Shown: piece by piece, positions 9,489 to 18,723 of the stretch
How positions within the stretch are numbered: position 1 is the stretch's first letter
Layout: each line of letters opens with the position of its first letter
Assembly: GCF_000379605.1 (NCBI RefSeq)
Contig: NZ_KB902578.1
Location: forward strand, 222,291 to 286,290
Length of the DNA stretch: 64,000 nucleotides
Direction: 5' to 3'
DNA from: Rhizobium giardinii bv. giardinii H152
Lineage (GTDB): Bacteria > Pseudomonadota > Alphaproteobacteria > Rhizobiales > Rhizobiaceae
Translations under genes and position numbers: made by a program
The notes under the pieces: model-generated
Told to the model about the DNA's origin: nothing
Seen by the model: only the letters and a program-made list of their open reading frames with translations
The model's database searches: none

Positions 9489-10440
9489 CCCGGTCTTTCA
9501 GCTCCAGCAGGCGGTCGTAGAGACCCTTGCGGTTGAGGCCGGTCTGCCTGGCTGCCTCGGTCGCCGCCTTGCCGGTCGACATGTCCTTGACCAGTTTCAG
9601 CAGAATGGCATCGACATCGGCTGCTTCCGGTGCCGCGGGCGCATCCGGCGGGCCGATGACAAGCACGATCTCGCCCTTGACGGTGGCGCCCTCGTCGTAG
9701 AACGCCTTGAGCTCGGCCAGCGTGCCGCGGCGGAATTCCTCGAAGGTCTTGGTCAGCTCGCGGCAGACGGATGCACGGCGTTCGCCGCCGAGCACATCAT
9801 GGGCGGCAACGATCGTGGCGGCGATCCGGTGCGGGGATTCGAAGAAGATCAGCGTGGCGGGAACGGTTGCGAGTTCCGCAAGCCGGTCACGGCGCGCCTT
9901 GTCCTTGGAGGGCAGGAAGCCGGCGAAGAGGAAGGCATCGTTGGGAAGTCCGGAGCCGACCAGGGCGGCAAGCGGGGCGGACGCGCCCGGGATCGGAACG
10001 ACGCGGTGGCCGGCCTCGATGGCGATCTGGCCGAGGCGGTAGCCGGGGTCGGAGACCAGCGGCGTGCCGGCATCGGAGACGAGAGCGACGGATTTGCCCT
10101 CGTCAAGCGCAGCGAGCAGTTTCGGCCCGACCTCGTTGGCATTGTGCTCATGATAGGCATAGGGCCGGTTGACGATGCCGTAGCGGTCGAGCAGCACGCG
10201 GGTGACGCGGGTGTCCTCGCAGGCAAGCACGTCGGCGCCGGCCAGTGTTTCAAGCGCGCGCAGGGTAATGTCCGAGAGATTGCCGATCGGGGTGGCAACG
10301 AGATAAAGCGCCGGTTCCAGCGGGCGGGCGGGCACCAGGACATTATGCAGCCGGTAGCTCGCGTGCTTCTCATTTGCCTGTGTCGCGCCCGATGTCTGCT
10401 TTTCCAAAACTGCGTACCCTTTACCATTCTGCACCGTCAA
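9478..10440 (-). CDS. rsmI: 16S rRNA (cytidine(1402)-2'-O)-methyltransferase
   Basis: The 320-residue SAM-dependent enzyme 2'-O-methylates C1402 in the decoding centre of 16S rRNA. Family landmarks are LYLVATPIGNLSDITLRAL near residue 45, LACEDTRVTRVLL, VSDAGTPLVSDPG (SAM site) and FFESPHR. The core begins at about residue 40. The first residues vary between species, so an alternative start (TTG or GTG) closer to LEKQTSG cannot be excluded. It is followed by yraN with an 11-base overlap and is divergent from dnaN. Confidence 0.92.
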   Translation of the reverse strand: MTVQNGKGYAVLEKQTSGATQANEKHASYRLHNVLVPARPLEPALYLVATPIGNLSDITLRALETLAGADVLACEDTRVTRVLLDRYGIVNRPYAYHEHNANEVGPKLLAALDEGKSVALVSDAGTPLVSDPGYRLGQIAIEAGHRVVPIPGASAPLAALVGSGLPNDAFLFAGFLPSKDKARRDRLAELATVPATLIFFESPHRIAATIVAAHDVLGGERRASVCRELTKTFEEFRRGTLAELKAFYDEGATVKGEIVLVIGPPDAPAAPEAADVDAILLKLVKDMSTGKAATEAARQTGLNRKGLYDRLLELKDRDEP

Positions 10441-10678
10441 ACCGATGCCTCACCTTTATGGGTGAGCGGCCGTGCTTCGGCAAGGGTTGGGGAAAAACGG
10501 ATCGACCCTCGGGCAATACGGATATTCATGGCCCGTCGATGGCAATAACCCTTGCGCTCCACGGCTTTTTTCTGCCATTTTGCCCGTCCACATCTTTTCC
10601 TGCCCGCAAGCGGGTACCTCAAAAATTCAAGCCGGGAGGCGCGGCCCGCCCGGCGATGGTTGAAAGCGGTAGCATCTC

Positions 10679-11797
10679 ATGCGCATTACTCTCGAGCGGT
10701 CCAATCTCCTGAAGTCGCTGAACCACGTTCACCGCGTGGTCGAGCGGCGCAATACCATTCCGATCCTCTCGAACGTGCTCTTGCGCTCCGATGGTGCGAG
10801 CCTCGAAATGAAGGCGACCGACCTCGACCTCGAAATCACCGAGGCGACGCCGGCGCAGGTCGAGCAGGCGGGGGCAACGACGGTGCCGGCGCATCTGCTC
10901 TATGACATCGTGCGCAAGCTGCCGGACGGTTCCGAAGTGCTGCTGGCGACCAACGCCGAAGGCACCGCGATGACGGTCGCCTCGGGCCGCTCGAAATTCT
11001 CGCTGCAGTGCCTGCCGCAGTCCGATTTCCCGGACCTCACCGCCGGAACGTTCACGCACAGCTTCCGCATCAAGGCCACCGACCTGAAGATGCTGATCGA
11101 TCGCACCCAGTTCGCGATCTCGACGGAAGAAACGCGCTATTATCTGAACGGCATCTATATCCACACCATCGAAAGCAAGGGCCAGCTCAAGCTGCGCGCT
11201 GTTGCCACCGACGGCCACCGTCTTGCCCGCGCCGATCTGGAAGCGCCAAGCGGTTCGGAAGGCATGCCGGGCATCATCATCCCGCGCAAGACCGTCAGCG
11301 AATTGCAGAAGCTGGTCGACAATCCGGATGTGGTGGTCACGGTCGAGGTTTCCGATGCCAAGATCCGGCTCACCATCGGCTCGATCATCATGACCTCGAA
11401 ACTGATCGACGGTACCTTCCCCGACTACCAGCGCGTCATTCCGGCCAACAACGACAAGGAACTGAAAATCGATTGCCAGTCCTTCGCCCAGGCCGTCGAC
11501 CGCGTCTCGACGATTTCCTCCGAGCGCGGTCGCGCCGTTAAGCTGGCCCTTTCCGACGGGCAATTGACGCTGACCGTCAACAACCCTGACTCGGGAAGTG
11601 CAACCGAAGAGCTGCCGGTCGGTTACGACAGCGATCCGCTGGAGATCGGCTTCAACGCCAAATATCTGCTCGATATCACCGCTCAGCTTTCCGGCACTGA
11701 CGCCGTCTTCATGCTTGCCGATCCCGGCTCGCCGACGCTGGTGCGCGATCTGGCAGGCGACGACGCGCTCTATGTCCTGATGCCGATGCGCGTCTAA
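10679..11797 (+). CDS. dnaN: DNA polymerase III beta subunit (sliding clamp)
   Basis: The 372-residue ring-forming clamp tethers polymerase III to DNA. It opens MRITLERSNLLKSLNHVHRVVERRNTIP and ends LYVLMPMRV, both standard for rhizobial DnaN. The three repeated clamp domains (about 1-125, 126-250, 251-372) give the usual length. It is not next to dnaA or recF, as is normal in Rhizobiales. The stop codon lies inside the left end of a 106-bp double-palindrome element (11794-11899), which may also terminate transcription. The 238-base gap to the divergent rsmI must carry its promoter. Confidence 0.97.
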   Translation: MRITLERSNLLKSLNHVHRVVERRNTIPILSNVLLRSDGASLEMKATDLDLEITEATPAQVEQAGATTVPAHLLYDIVRKLPDGSEVLLATNAEGTAMTVASGRSKFSLQCLPQSDFPDLTAGTFTHSFRIKATDLKMLIDRTQFAISTEETRYYLNGIYIHTIESKGQLKLRAVATDGHRLARADLEAPSGSEGMPGIIIPRKTVSELQKLVDNPDVVVTVEVSDAKIRLTIGSIIMTSKLIDGTFPDYQRVIPANNDKELKIDCQSFAQAVDRVSTISSERGRAVKLALSDGQLTLTVNNPDSGSATEELPVGYDSDPLEIGFNAKYLLDITAQLSGTDAVFMLADPGSPTLVRDLAGDDALYVLMPMRV

Positions 11798-11899
11798 GCA
11801 GACTTTCGTTGGCAGGCCAACGTTTCGTCTGCTTAGGTGTTTGTTTTAACGCAGGTTCTGGCCGGAAAACCGTTGGACACTTTTCCGGAACCTGCTTAG
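11794..11899. repeat. 106-bp double-palindrome (RIME1-like) element, copy 1
   Basis: Two adjacent stem-loops. The first (11794-11836) pairs CTAAGCAGAC with GTCTGCTTAG and has an inner CGTTGG/CCAACG stem. The second (11851-11899) pairs GCAGGTT with AACCTGC and has an inner CCGGAAAA/TTTTCCGG stem. The same 106-bp unit appears reverse-complemented at 23060-23165 with only a few changes. Size and architecture fit the Rhizobium-specific intergenic mosaic element RIME1 (about 108 bp with two palindromes). The name is from memory of that family. The TAA in the first arm is the dnaN stop codon. Confidence 0.85.
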
Positions 11900-12172
11900 G
11901 CCAACGAACGAGCCATTTAATGTCTGAAGCGACGGCCGGGCCAGTCTCCGGCCGTTGTCACTTCTGATCGACGGGCACTTGTTGGTAGCAAGACCATCGC
12001 AGCTCATTTTCGCGGTGGCGGCAAGTGAGCTGTTGGCAGGGTGATATAATGGCGCGAAAAGACTTGTTTTTGTCGCAGTCAGCGACACATAATCACGTCG
12101 CAATTGAAGACGCCGCGCGTAAGAACAGAACATGATGTGCTGTTTGGCGCCGGCGTATGGGTGGAGATGCGC

Positions 12173-12769
12173 ATGAATTTTCGGCTGAAAGAGCGTCTTG
12201 GCAAGAAATTCGACGAGGAAATTCGTTTCTTCAAGGGATGGCGCAACAATATGAAGGCAGTCGGCTCGATCGTGCCGACATCCGGAATAACCGCCCGGCG
12301 AATGGCAAGCGTCGTCAATCCGCATTCGGGCCTCCCCGTTCTCGAACTTGGTCCTGGCACCGGCGTCATCACCAAGGCGATCTTGCAGAAGGGCGTGCAG
12401 CCGCAGAACCTGGTCTCGGTCGAATTCTCCACCGATTTCTTTCAGCATCTCGTCAAGACCTATCCCGGCGTCGATTTCATCAATGGCGATGCCTTCAATC
12501 TGGACAAGACCTTGGGCGCGCGCAGTGAGCAGACCTTCGACAGCGTCATTTCCGCCGTGCCGCTTCTGAACTTTCCAATGCATATGAGGGTGTCGTTGAT
12601 CGAGGATCTGCTGTCGCGCATTCCGGTCGGCCGGCCCGTCGTCCAGATCTCCTACGGTCCGCTGTCTCCGGTTGTCGCCATGCCGGATCGCTATCAGATC
12701 TCCCACTATGATTTTGTCGTGCGCAACATTCCGCCCGCACAATTGTGGGTCTATCGCAAGACGCACTGA
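12173..12769 (+). CDS. pmtA: Phosphatidylethanolamine N-methyltransferase, rhizobial type
   Basis: The 198-residue soluble SAM-dependent enzyme methylates phosphatidylethanolamine stepwise to phosphatidylcholine, a lipid needed for symbiosis or virulence in rhizobia. The SAM motif VLELGPGTGVITKAIL and the family stretches LKERLGKKFDEEIRFFKGW, GSIVPTSGITARRMASVV and PPAQLWVYRK identify PmtA. The ATG at 12173 has a GGTGGAG six bases upstream; further upstream methionines (12104, 12167) lack such a site. A TATAAT hexamer at 12045-12050 may be its -10. The 375-base gap after dnaN otherwise holds only the RIME1-like repeat. Confidence 0.92.
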   Translation: MNFRLKERLGKKFDEEIRFFKGWRNNMKAVGSIVPTSGITARRMASVVNPHSGLPVLELGPGTGVITKAILQKGVQPQNLVSVEFSTDFFQHLVKTYPGVDFINGDAFNLDKTLGARSEQTFDSVISAVPLLNFPMHMRVSLIEDLLSRIPVGRPVVQISYGPLSPVVAMPDRYQISHYDFVVRNIPPAQLWVYRKTH

Positions 12770-12879
12770 GATTGCCGGTGCCGGATCCGCACTGGTGATT
12801 GTCCGAACCGGCGGCGGCAATTTGCACTTGCGGAGCCGTGCCCCGCATGCGATTGGGAACCGTTTGAGCTCTGGCAAGG

Positions 12880-13587
12880 ATGGCAACAATGACTGTGACC
12901 GCGCGTGACCGGCTGATCGTCGGCCTTGATCTTCCCACCATCGGCGAAGCCGAGACAATCGTCAAAGCGCTTGGCGACGACGTGCTGTTTTACAAGATCG
13001 GCTATCAACTGGCCTTTGCCGGCGGGCTCGAATTTGCCCGCGATCTTGCCGCTGACGGCAAGAAGGTCTTTCTCGACATGAAGCTGCTCGATATCGACAA
13101 TACGGTCGCCAAGGGCGTCGAGAACATTGTCAGGATGGGCATGTCGATGCTGACGCTGCACGCCTATCCGAAGGCGATGAGGGCCGCCGTCGAGGCGGCG
13201 CGCGGCTCCGACCTCTGCCTGCTCGGCGTCACCGTGCTGACCTCGATGGATGCCCAGGACGTCATCGAGGCCGGCTATCAGCTCGACCCTCAGGCCCTGG
13301 TGCTTCGCCGCGCCGAGCAGGCGCGGGCAGCCGGCATGGGCGGCATCGTCTGCTCGGCCGAGGAAGCGTCTGCGGTCCGCAACATCGTCGGGCCGGACAT
13401 GGCGATCGTCACGCCCGGCATTCGTCCGGCCGGCAGCGACCCGGGCGACCAGAAGCGGGTGATGACCCCGGCCGATGCGCTTGCCGCCGGATCGAGCCAC
13501 CTCGTCGTCGCCCGCCCCATCGTCAAGGCCGCCGATCCGCGCGCGGCGGCGCGTGCCATTCTCGATGAAATGCGTGGCGCGCTGTAA
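12880..13587 (+). CDS. pyrF: Orotidine 5'-phosphate decarboxylase
   Basis: The 235-residue TIM-barrel enzyme converts OMP to UMP in pyrimidine synthesis. The catalytic DxKxxD motif is seen as [13 protein letters not shown] (about residues 65-77). The phosphate-binding ends VTPGIRP and LVVARPI are present. The start may be the ATG at 12880 or the one at 12889 (MTVTARD), which is better spaced from CAAGG. It follows pmtA on the same strand after about 110 bases. Confidence 0.95.
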   Translation: MATMTVTARDRLIVGLDLPTIGEAETIVKALGDDVLFYKIGYQLAFAGGLEFARDLAADGKKVFLDMKLLDIDNTVAKGVENIVRMGMSMLTLHAYPKAMRAAVEAARGSDLCLLGVTVLTSMDAQDVIEAGYQLDPQALVLRRAEQARAAGMGGIVCSAEEASAVRNIVGPDMAIVTPGIRPAGSDPGDQKRVMTPADALAAGSSHLVVARPIVKAADPRAAARAILDEMRGAL

Positions 13588-13647
13588 AAGGCGCGTCGCC
13601 ATCGCCCGGATTCCACCCTGCGCGACAATCGTTGATCGACGGGGTGG

Positions 13648-13798
13648 CCCCTCATCCGCCCTGCCGGGCACCTTCTCCCCGCCACAGCGGCGAGAGCGAC
13701 CTGCCGCACCCGCATTGCCAATCACCAGTCATGAAGCCGGGCACGTCCCCTCTCCCCGCCTGGGGACCGCCTGGGGGGAGAGGGTTAGGGTGAGGGGC
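13648..13798. repeat. Palindrome-bounded intergenic repeat (CCCCTCA...TGAGGGG type), copy
   Basis: The unit starts CCCCTCATCCGCCCTGCCGG and ends with a CTCTCCCCGC-type stem and GGGTTAGGGTGAGGGGC. The same ends bound 31212-31338, and related words occur at 7456-7700. The interior differs between copies. It fills most of the 296-base gap between the convergent pyrF and the beta-helix gene, so it may act as a two-way transcription barrier. Confidence 0.75.
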
Positions 13799-13883
13799 AA
13801 ATGCGCCCTCTTCGCTTGTCGTGCTTCAAGTCTTTGCGTCGTTCGCGCAAAACCGCTGCACACTTTGCGTGACATGCTCCGGT

Positions 13884-14966
13884 TTATTGGCTGTTGCCGG
13901 CAACCACGTTGCTCGGGTCGGAATTGCGAATGAGGGACGCTGCACCATCGACCAGGCGGTTGCCCGTCACCGTGTTGAACTGCGCAAAATCCAGCGAACT
14001 GAGGCTGCTGCCAAAGGGATGGGCGGGGTCGTGGAAGCAGTAGCTGCGGCTGCCATTGCGCGAGTTGAGCCAGACGGCCGGCTTGGCCCGGAAAGCCGCC
14101 CGATAGGCGAAGGTATTGTCCGAAATCGTGTTGTGCTGCGGCTTCTGGTGTCGGATCGTTCCGCCCTCGCCGCAGTTGCGATAGAGAAAAATGCCGCCGC
14201 CAGCCGGATCGTCGAAACGGTTTGCGGTAATCACGTTTTCGGCGGAGCCGTCGATGGCGATCTGCTCACGCTTGCTTGCGACGGCAAACCTGTTGCCGCT
14301 GATCGTGTTTCGTGCCGATTCCGCGTCGAGATAGAGAGCCGGTCCGTCGCTCTTGCCGGCCAAGGTGGATTTTTCCAGCCGCACCCCGGTCACCCCGGGG
14401 CCGATATAGAGCGGAACCCTGCCATCCGCCACGATCGTCAACCCGGATAACGCGATACGGGATGGCGCCGCTGCCTGGGCGCGGGCCGTATGATCGGCGT
14501 TCAGGGACGACAGGCGCATCTCCTTTGCCTGACCGTTGGTGCCCAGTCCCTGGAGGCGCAACGCACCCTTGATAGTGCAGTTGCGCACGGTGACGCCGGA
14601 GGGCACGCTCCAGTCGCCCCCCTTGCGATTCGTGGAGCGGATAAGCACCGTCGGCCGGCCGAAGTTGACCGTGCCGCGCGAACCGTCAAGCGTCGCGCCC
14701 TGGCAATCGAGTGTCATGCCGGATGCCGACGCACCGGAGATGATGATGCGCTTGGTGACGATGTCGGTGGGCTCGAGCGTCAAGTCGCAATGGATATCGA
14801 CCTGCGGGTCCTGTTTCGTTGCCGGTGCCGTTGCGGCGGCATAGACGTCTGGTGCGCATTGGCCGGGCTTTGCCAGCGCGGGATGCGCGTTTCCCAGCCA
14901 GAGGCACAGGCCGGTCGTGACACCCAGCATGGCCGCGGTTCTACCGAATGAAATCATGTCTGACAT
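13884..14966 (-). CDS. Secreted right-handed parallel beta-helix protein
   Basis: The product of about 360 residues has a signal peptide (TAAMLGVTTGLCLWLGNAHP, cleavage near ALA-KPG). Repeated N-G-turn segments typical of right-handed beta-helix (PbH1) proteins follow: GVTVRNCTIKGALRL, ISGNRFAVAS, ITANRFDDP, ISDNTFAYR, VTGNRLVDG. The fold is shared with pectate lyases, alginate epimerases and NosD-like proteins, but no catalytic signature is seen. It probably acts on or binds a polysaccharide in the periplasm or outside. The start at 14966 is chosen because it places the signal peptide first; 14957 is equally possible. It is divergent from the DUF1330 gene. Confidence 0.75.
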   Translation of the reverse strand: MSDMISFGRTAAMLGVTTGLCLWLGNAHPALAKPGQCAPDVYAAATAPATKQDPQVDIHCDLTLEPTDIVTKRIIISGASASGMTLDCQGATLDGSRGTVNFGRPTVLIRSTNRKGGDWSVPSGVTVRNCTIKGALRLQGLGTNGQAKEMRLSSLNADHTARAQAAAPSRIALSGLTIVADGRVPLYIGPGVTGVRLEKSTLAGKSDGPALYLDAESARNTISGNRFAVASKREQIAIDGSAENVITANRFDDPAGGGIFLYRNCGEGGTIRHQKPQHNTISDNTFAYRAAFRAKPAVWLNSRNGSRSYCFHDPAHPFGSSLSSLDFAQFNTVTGNRLVDGAASLIRNSDPSNVVAGNSQ

Positions 14967-15091
14967 CCCGGGGTCCGGCCTTCGAAGGTGCCGTTCCACA
15001 AAGCGAGCGGCCCGCCTTGACCGGTCAAGTGAATTGGCGGAAAGAAACGGAAGCAATAGGGACGAGTTGCGGTGAAAATAGGGAGACGGTC

Positions 15092-15379
15092 ATGGCCAAG
15101 GGATACTGGATTGCACGCGTCGATGTCCGCGATGCCGAGCGCTACAAGGATTATGTCGCGGCCGCAAAGCCGGCGTTTGAAAAATACGGCGCCACTTTTC
15201 TCGCCCGCGGCGGTGCTTTCCAGCGCCTGGAGGGCGATGTCCGGTCGCGCAACGTGGTGATCGAGTTCCCGTCGCTGCAGGCGGCGATCGATTGCTACAA
15301 TTCGCCCGAATACCAGATCGCGGCAGCAATCCGGCAGGAGGTTGCGAGTGCCGAAATGGTGGTCGTCGAGGGCGTCTGA
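15092..15379 (+). CDS. DUF1330 domain protein
   Basis: The 95-residue protein starts MAKGYWIARVDVRDAERYKDY, the standard opening of DUF1330. It has the ferredoxin-like ABM-type fold expected from FEKYGATFLARGG and VIEFPSLQAAIDCYNSPEYQ. The biochemical role of the family is unknown. The ATG at 15092 has GGGAG seven bases upstream; the longer frame reaching back to 14948 overlaps the divergent gene and lacks homology. Confidence 0.88.
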   Translation: MAKGYWIARVDVRDAERYKDYVAAAKPAFEKYGATFLARGGAFQRLEGDVRSRNVVIEFPSLQAAIDCYNSPEYQIAAAIRQEVASAEMVVVEGV

Positions 15380-15500
15380 GCGGCGGCGCGCAGCACGGCG
15401 GAAAACGGCAGAAAAGCCTTGGTGATACGCCTTCCCGTCGCCCAATGATTGGGTTATGTAGCACACACAGACCACGCTGAAGATCAGGAGTGCCGCCGTC

Positions 15501-16481
15501 ATGACTTTGTCCAATCTCCCCCCGCTCGTTACCGTTTTCGGCGGGTCCGGATTTGTCGGCCGTCATGTCGTGCGTGCGCTTGCAAAACGCGGTTTCCGCA
15601 TCCGCGTTGCGGTCCGCCGTCCGGATCTCGCCGGTTTCCTGCAGCCGCTCGGCAATGTCGGCCAGATTTCCCTGGTTCAGGCCAACCTGCGCTACCGCAA
15701 TTCGGTCGATGCGGCGGTTCACGGCGCCGATCATGTCGTCAATTGCGTTGGCATCCTGTTTGAAAGCGGCCGCAACACCTTCGACGCGGTCCAGGATTTC
15801 GGCGCCCGCGCCGTGGCCGAAGCGGCGCGCGGTGTCGGTGCGACCCTGACCCATATTTCCGCCATCGGCGCCGATGCCAATGGCGAATCGCTCTACGCGA
15901 AATCCAAGGGCCGGGCCGAAAAGGCGATCCTGGAGACGGTTCCCGAAGCGGTCATTCTGCGCCCGTCTATCATCTTCGGACCCGAGGACGGTTTCTTCAA
16001 CAAGTTCGCCGAAATGGCGCGCTTCTCGCCGGTGCTGCCGCTGGTCGGCGGCGGCAAGACGGCATTCCAGCCGGTCTACGTCGCGGATGTCGCCGAAGCG
16101 GTTGCCAGGGCCGTCGAGGGCAAGGTAGCCAAGGGCAGGATCTATGAACTCGGCGGGCCGGAAGTCTTGACCTTCAAGAACTGTCTCGAGATCATGCTGA
16201 AGACCATCGGACGCACGCGCACGCTGCTGCCGCTTCCGTTCGGCCTTGCGTCGCTGATGGGGTCCGTTGCCTCGCTGGTGCCCTTCGTGGCGCCGCCGAT
16301 CACACCCGATCAGGTCATCCTGCTGAAGCGCGACAACGTCGTTTCCGAGAGTGCGCAGGCCGAAGGCCGCACGCTGCAGACTTTCGGCATCGAGCCGACG
16401 TCGGTCGAAGCGATCCTGCCATCCTACATGGTGCGTTACCGTCCGCAGGGGCAGTATACGGGGTCGGGCGGCGCCGCCTGA
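15501..16481 (+). CDS. Complex I NDUFA9 subunit family protein (atypical SDR)
   Basis: The 326-residue NAD(P)-binding protein has the glycine-rich VTVFGGSGFVGRHVVRAL at its start, HISAIGA and the Y-x-x-x-K pair in YAKSKGRAE. It belongs to the atypical SDR family related to the mitochondrial complex I accessory subunit NDUFA9. Alphaproteobacterial members may associate with NADH dehydrogenase, but no nuo gene is near. A rho-independent terminator follows at 16518-16547. Confidence 0.87.
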   Translation: MTLSNLPPLVTVFGGSGFVGRHVVRALAKRGFRIRVAVRRPDLAGFLQPLGNVGQISLVQANLRYRNSVDAAVHGADHVVNCVGILFESGRNTFDAVQDFGARAVAEAARGVGATLTHISAIGADANGESLYAKSKGRAEKAILETVPEAVILRPSIIFGPEDGFFNKFAEMARFSPVLPLVGGGKTAFQPVYVADVAEAVARAVEGKVAKGRIYELGGPEVLTFKNCLEIMLKTIGRTRTLLPLPFGLASLMGSVASLVPFVAPPITPDQVILLKRDNVVSESAQAEGRTLQTFGIEPTSVEAILPSYMVRYRPQGQYTGSGGAA

Positions 16482-16517
16482 CCACGCCCTGACCTGCCAT
16501 GAACAGGTTTCAATCGC

Positions 16518-16547
16518 GCCGCCGGTCCCCTCCGGCGGCTTCTTTTT
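16518..16547 (+). terminator. Rho-independent terminator after the NDUFA9-like gene
   Basis: An 8-bp GC stem (GCCGCCGG with CCGGCGGC) and a six-base loop are followed directly by TTCTTTTT. It lies 37 bases after the stop codon, on the plus strand. Confidence 0.85.
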
Positions 16548-16729
16548 GACCGCCTCAAAGCAAAGCGTTGCAGTTCTGCCGCACTAGAAAAAGCGATTGG
16601 TCTTTACCGTCGATTCAGCATCTATCGATATTGATAAGGGCTGTTCCAGCGCATAGACAACAGCCGCGCCGGGTCCTTCATTTCCGAAGCGACCGGCGCC
16701 GACATATCATCTTGAGAGGCACATTTTTC

Positions 16730-16888
16730 ATGGGCAAGTCGATCGCAATTTTCTTTGCGTGCGCGGCACTTATCGTTCTGGCTGGATCCTTCGCGGCGCC
16801 GAAGACGGTTGCCAGCAATCACAGCTGTGCGCCGGCCTATGGCGTCGACCCGTGCACCACGGCCTCGATCGGCAAGCTCGCCGAATAA
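16730..16888 (+). CDS. Small predicted secreted or membrane-anchored protein
   Basis: The 52-residue product opens with a strong signal or anchor segment (MGKSIAIFFACAALIVLAGS, residues 1-20). A short tail with two cysteines follows (NHSCAPAYGVDPCTTASIGKLAE). GAGAGG lies about 12 bases upstream of the ATG, and two stem-loops follow the stop (16895-16913 and 16941-16978). It is short, but the signal-peptide-like N-terminus, codon pattern and terminators support a real gene. Function is unknown. The paired cysteines could form a disulfide in the periplasm. Confidence 0.6.
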   Translation: MGKSIAIFFACAALIVLAGSFAAPKTVASNHSCAPAYGVDPCTTASIGKLAE

Positions 16889-16940
16889 AAATTTCCGCCT
16901 CGTTTCGAGGCGGCACAGTTTCATGGCGGGGGCCAGGGGA

Positions 16941-16978
16941 CCGCATGCACTTCCGCAAGGGAGCGCATGCGGTTTTTT
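16941..16978 (+). terminator. Rho-independent terminator before uppP
   Basis: An 8-bp stem, CCGCATGC with GCATGCGG, is followed by six T residues on the plus strand. A second, weaker hairpin (CCGCCTCG/CGAGGCGG, 16895-16913) precedes it. Together they end the small-protein transcript and separate it from the convergent uppP. Confidence 0.75.
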
Positions 16979-16986
16979 ATTGCCGT

Positions 16987-17793
16987 TCAGCCGACCAGCC
17001 AGAGGCCGATCAGGCCGGCCGTGCCGATGACGATCCGCCAGATGGCGAATGGTGCGAAGCCGCGGCTGGAGACGAAGTTCAACAGCGAGCGCACGACGAC
17101 CAGCGCCGCCACGAACGCGGCGATGAAGCCGACGGCGATCAGCGATACGTCGTCGAAGTTCAGCGCGTTGCGATTCTTGTAGAGATCGAGCGTGAAGGCG
17201 CCGAGCATGGTGGGCATGGCGAGGAAGAACGAGAACTCGGCGGCGGAGCGCTTGTCGGTTCCCATCAGCAATGCGCCGGCAATGGTCGCGCCCGAGCGGG
17301 AGGTGCCGGGAATCATCGCCAGGCATTGGAAAAGCCCGATCTTCAGGGCGAGCGACGGCGGATAGTCCATGACGTCGCGATATTTCGGCTTCAGCGGCAA
17401 ACGGTCGATCGCATAAAGAACGATGCCGCCGAGGATCAGCACGATGCAGATCAGCATCGGTGTTTCGAAAAGCACGCTCTTGATGAAACCATGCGCCATG
17501 GCGCCGATGACAGCCGCGGGCAGGAAGGCGAGGAGGATCGACAGGACGAACCGCCGCGCCTTGAAGCTCGAGGGCAGGGCTGTCGCGATCGACAGCAGCC
17601 GCTGGAAATAGACGAGCAGGATTGCGAGGATGGCGCCGAGCTGGATGAGCACGGCAAAGGTGTTTCCGGGCGATTTGAAGCCGAGGAAATGCCCGGCAAG
17701 CAGCACGTGGGCCGTCGAAGATACCGGAATGAATTCGGTCAGGCCCTCGATAAAACCGAGGACAAGCGCGCTGATGATCGACTGATCGGCCAT
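16987..17793 (-). CDS. uppP: Undecaprenyl-diphosphatase (BacA/UppP)
   Basis: The 268-residue polytopic membrane enzyme dephosphorylates undecaprenyl diphosphate to recycle the lipid carrier for peptidoglycan and polysaccharide synthesis. It also gives bacitracin tolerance. The two catalytic motifs are clear: [17 protein letters not shown] (residues 14-30) and [12 protein letters not shown]. Length and start ([13 protein letters not shown]) match the family. It is divergent from the fzlA homolog. Confidence 0.95.
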   Translation of the reverse strand: MADQSIISALVLGFIEGLTEFIPVSSTAHVLLAGHFLGFKSPGNTFAVLIQLGAILAILLVYFQRLLSIATALPSSFKARRFVLSILLAFLPAAVIGAMAHGFIKSVLFETPMLICIVLILGGIVLYAIDRLPLKPKYRDVMDYPPSLALKIGLFQCLAMIPGTSRSGATIAGALLMGTDKRSAAEFSFFLAMPTMLGAFTLDLYKNRNALNFDDVSLIAVGFIAAFVAALVVVRSLLNFVSSRGFAPFAIWRIVIGTAGLIGLWLVG

Positions 17794-17965
17794 GAATTAA
17801 GTATCCCTGAAGCATTGGGGGTTAAGGTCTGGGACCATCGAAGGGTACTGGCTGATTCGCTTGTGTTTGCGCCAGCAAGTTCCTATAGCTTTTTAGAATG
17901 CGCCGTGGCCAGACCAAACGGCCGCGGCAAACATCCTCCCAATCGAACCGACGAAACCGTATCGA

Positions 17966-18658
17966 ATGCCAACTCTCTATCACCATCCCATGTCGACCGC
18001 CTCCCGGTTCGTCCGGCTGATCCTCTCGGAATACGGCTATCAGACGGAACTGGCCGAAGAGCAGCCCTGGGAGAGGCGGCGTGATTTCCTGACGCTCAAC
18101 CCTGCCGGAACGCTGCCCGTCTATGTCGATGACAGCATGCGGGCGCTCTGTGGCGCGACCGTGATCTCAGAATATCTCGACGAGACCAACGGCGTCCTTA
18201 AGCGCGACCGCCGGCTCCTGGCCGAAGACCCATTCCAGCGCGCGGAAATCCGCCGGCTGGCGGAATGGTTCCTGCACAAGATGGAAGCCGATGTGACGCG
18301 CCCGCTGGTGCGCGAACGCATCTTCAAACTGCAGATGACGCCGGACCAGGGCGGCGGCGCCCCGGATTCGAAGGTGCTTCGCACCTCGCGCTCGAACATC
18401 CGCCAGCATCTGAAATATCTGGGCTGGCTTGCCGGGTCGCGCACCTATCTGGCCGGCGACCGGCTGTCCTATGCCGATCTTGCCGCCGCCGCTGCCATCT
18501 CCGTGCTCGATTATCTCGGCGAGATCGACTGGTCGGAAGCGCCGCCCGTGAAGGACTGGTACCAGCGGCTGAAGTCCCGGCCGTCCTTCCGGCCGCTGCT
18601 TGCCGAGCGCGTGCGCGGCGTGACCCCGGTATCGCACTACGCCGATCTCGATTTTTAG
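17966..18658 (+). CDS. fzlA: FzlA-like glutathione S-transferase family cell-division protein
   Basis: The 230-residue protein has an N-terminal thioredoxin-like half ([30 protein letters not shown]) and a C-terminal helical GST half. In Caulobacter and Agrobacterium the homolog FzlA binds FtsZ and helps drive constriction rather than acting as a detoxifying GST. The conserved C-terminal tail SHYADLDF and the position directly before queG match alphaproteobacterial FzlA loci. The FzlA assignment is from recall of the family and context; generic GST remains the alternative. Confidence 0.75.
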   Translation: MPTLYHHPMSTASRFVRLILSEYGYQTELAEEQPWERRRDFLTLNPAGTLPVYVDDSMRALCGATVISEYLDETNGVLKRDRRLLAEDPFQRAEIRRLAEWFLHKMEADVTRPLVRERIFKLQMTPDQGGGAPDSKVLRTSRSNIRQHLKYLGWLAGSRTYLAGDRLSYADLAAAAAISVLDYLGEIDWSEAPPVKDWYQRLKSRPSFRPLLAERVRGVTPVSHYADLDF

Positions 18659-18706
18659 GGCATGATGCCGGGAGCTTTGAAACGGTTTTCGGTCACATCA
18701 TGCGCC
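18655..18706. repeat. Degenerate 50-bp palindrome (GCATGATG...CATCATGC type)
   Basis: The unit starts TAGGGCATGATGCCGGGA and ends CACATCATGCGCC. It is a diverged copy of the palindrome at 49500-49551. It lies between the end of fzlA and the start of queG and includes a possible alternative queG ATG (18700). Confidence 0.6.
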
Positions 18707-18723
18707 AGCGACAGGAGAGCCCC

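Noticed and set aside
14948..15091. N-terminal extension of the DUF1330 protein
   Set aside because: Not homologous to the family, overlaps the divergent gene's start, and a good ribosome-binding site precedes 15092.
18265..18723. Long N-terminal extension of queG inside fzlA
   Set aside because: The stretch is an out-of-frame shadow of fzlA; QueG homology begins after 18724.
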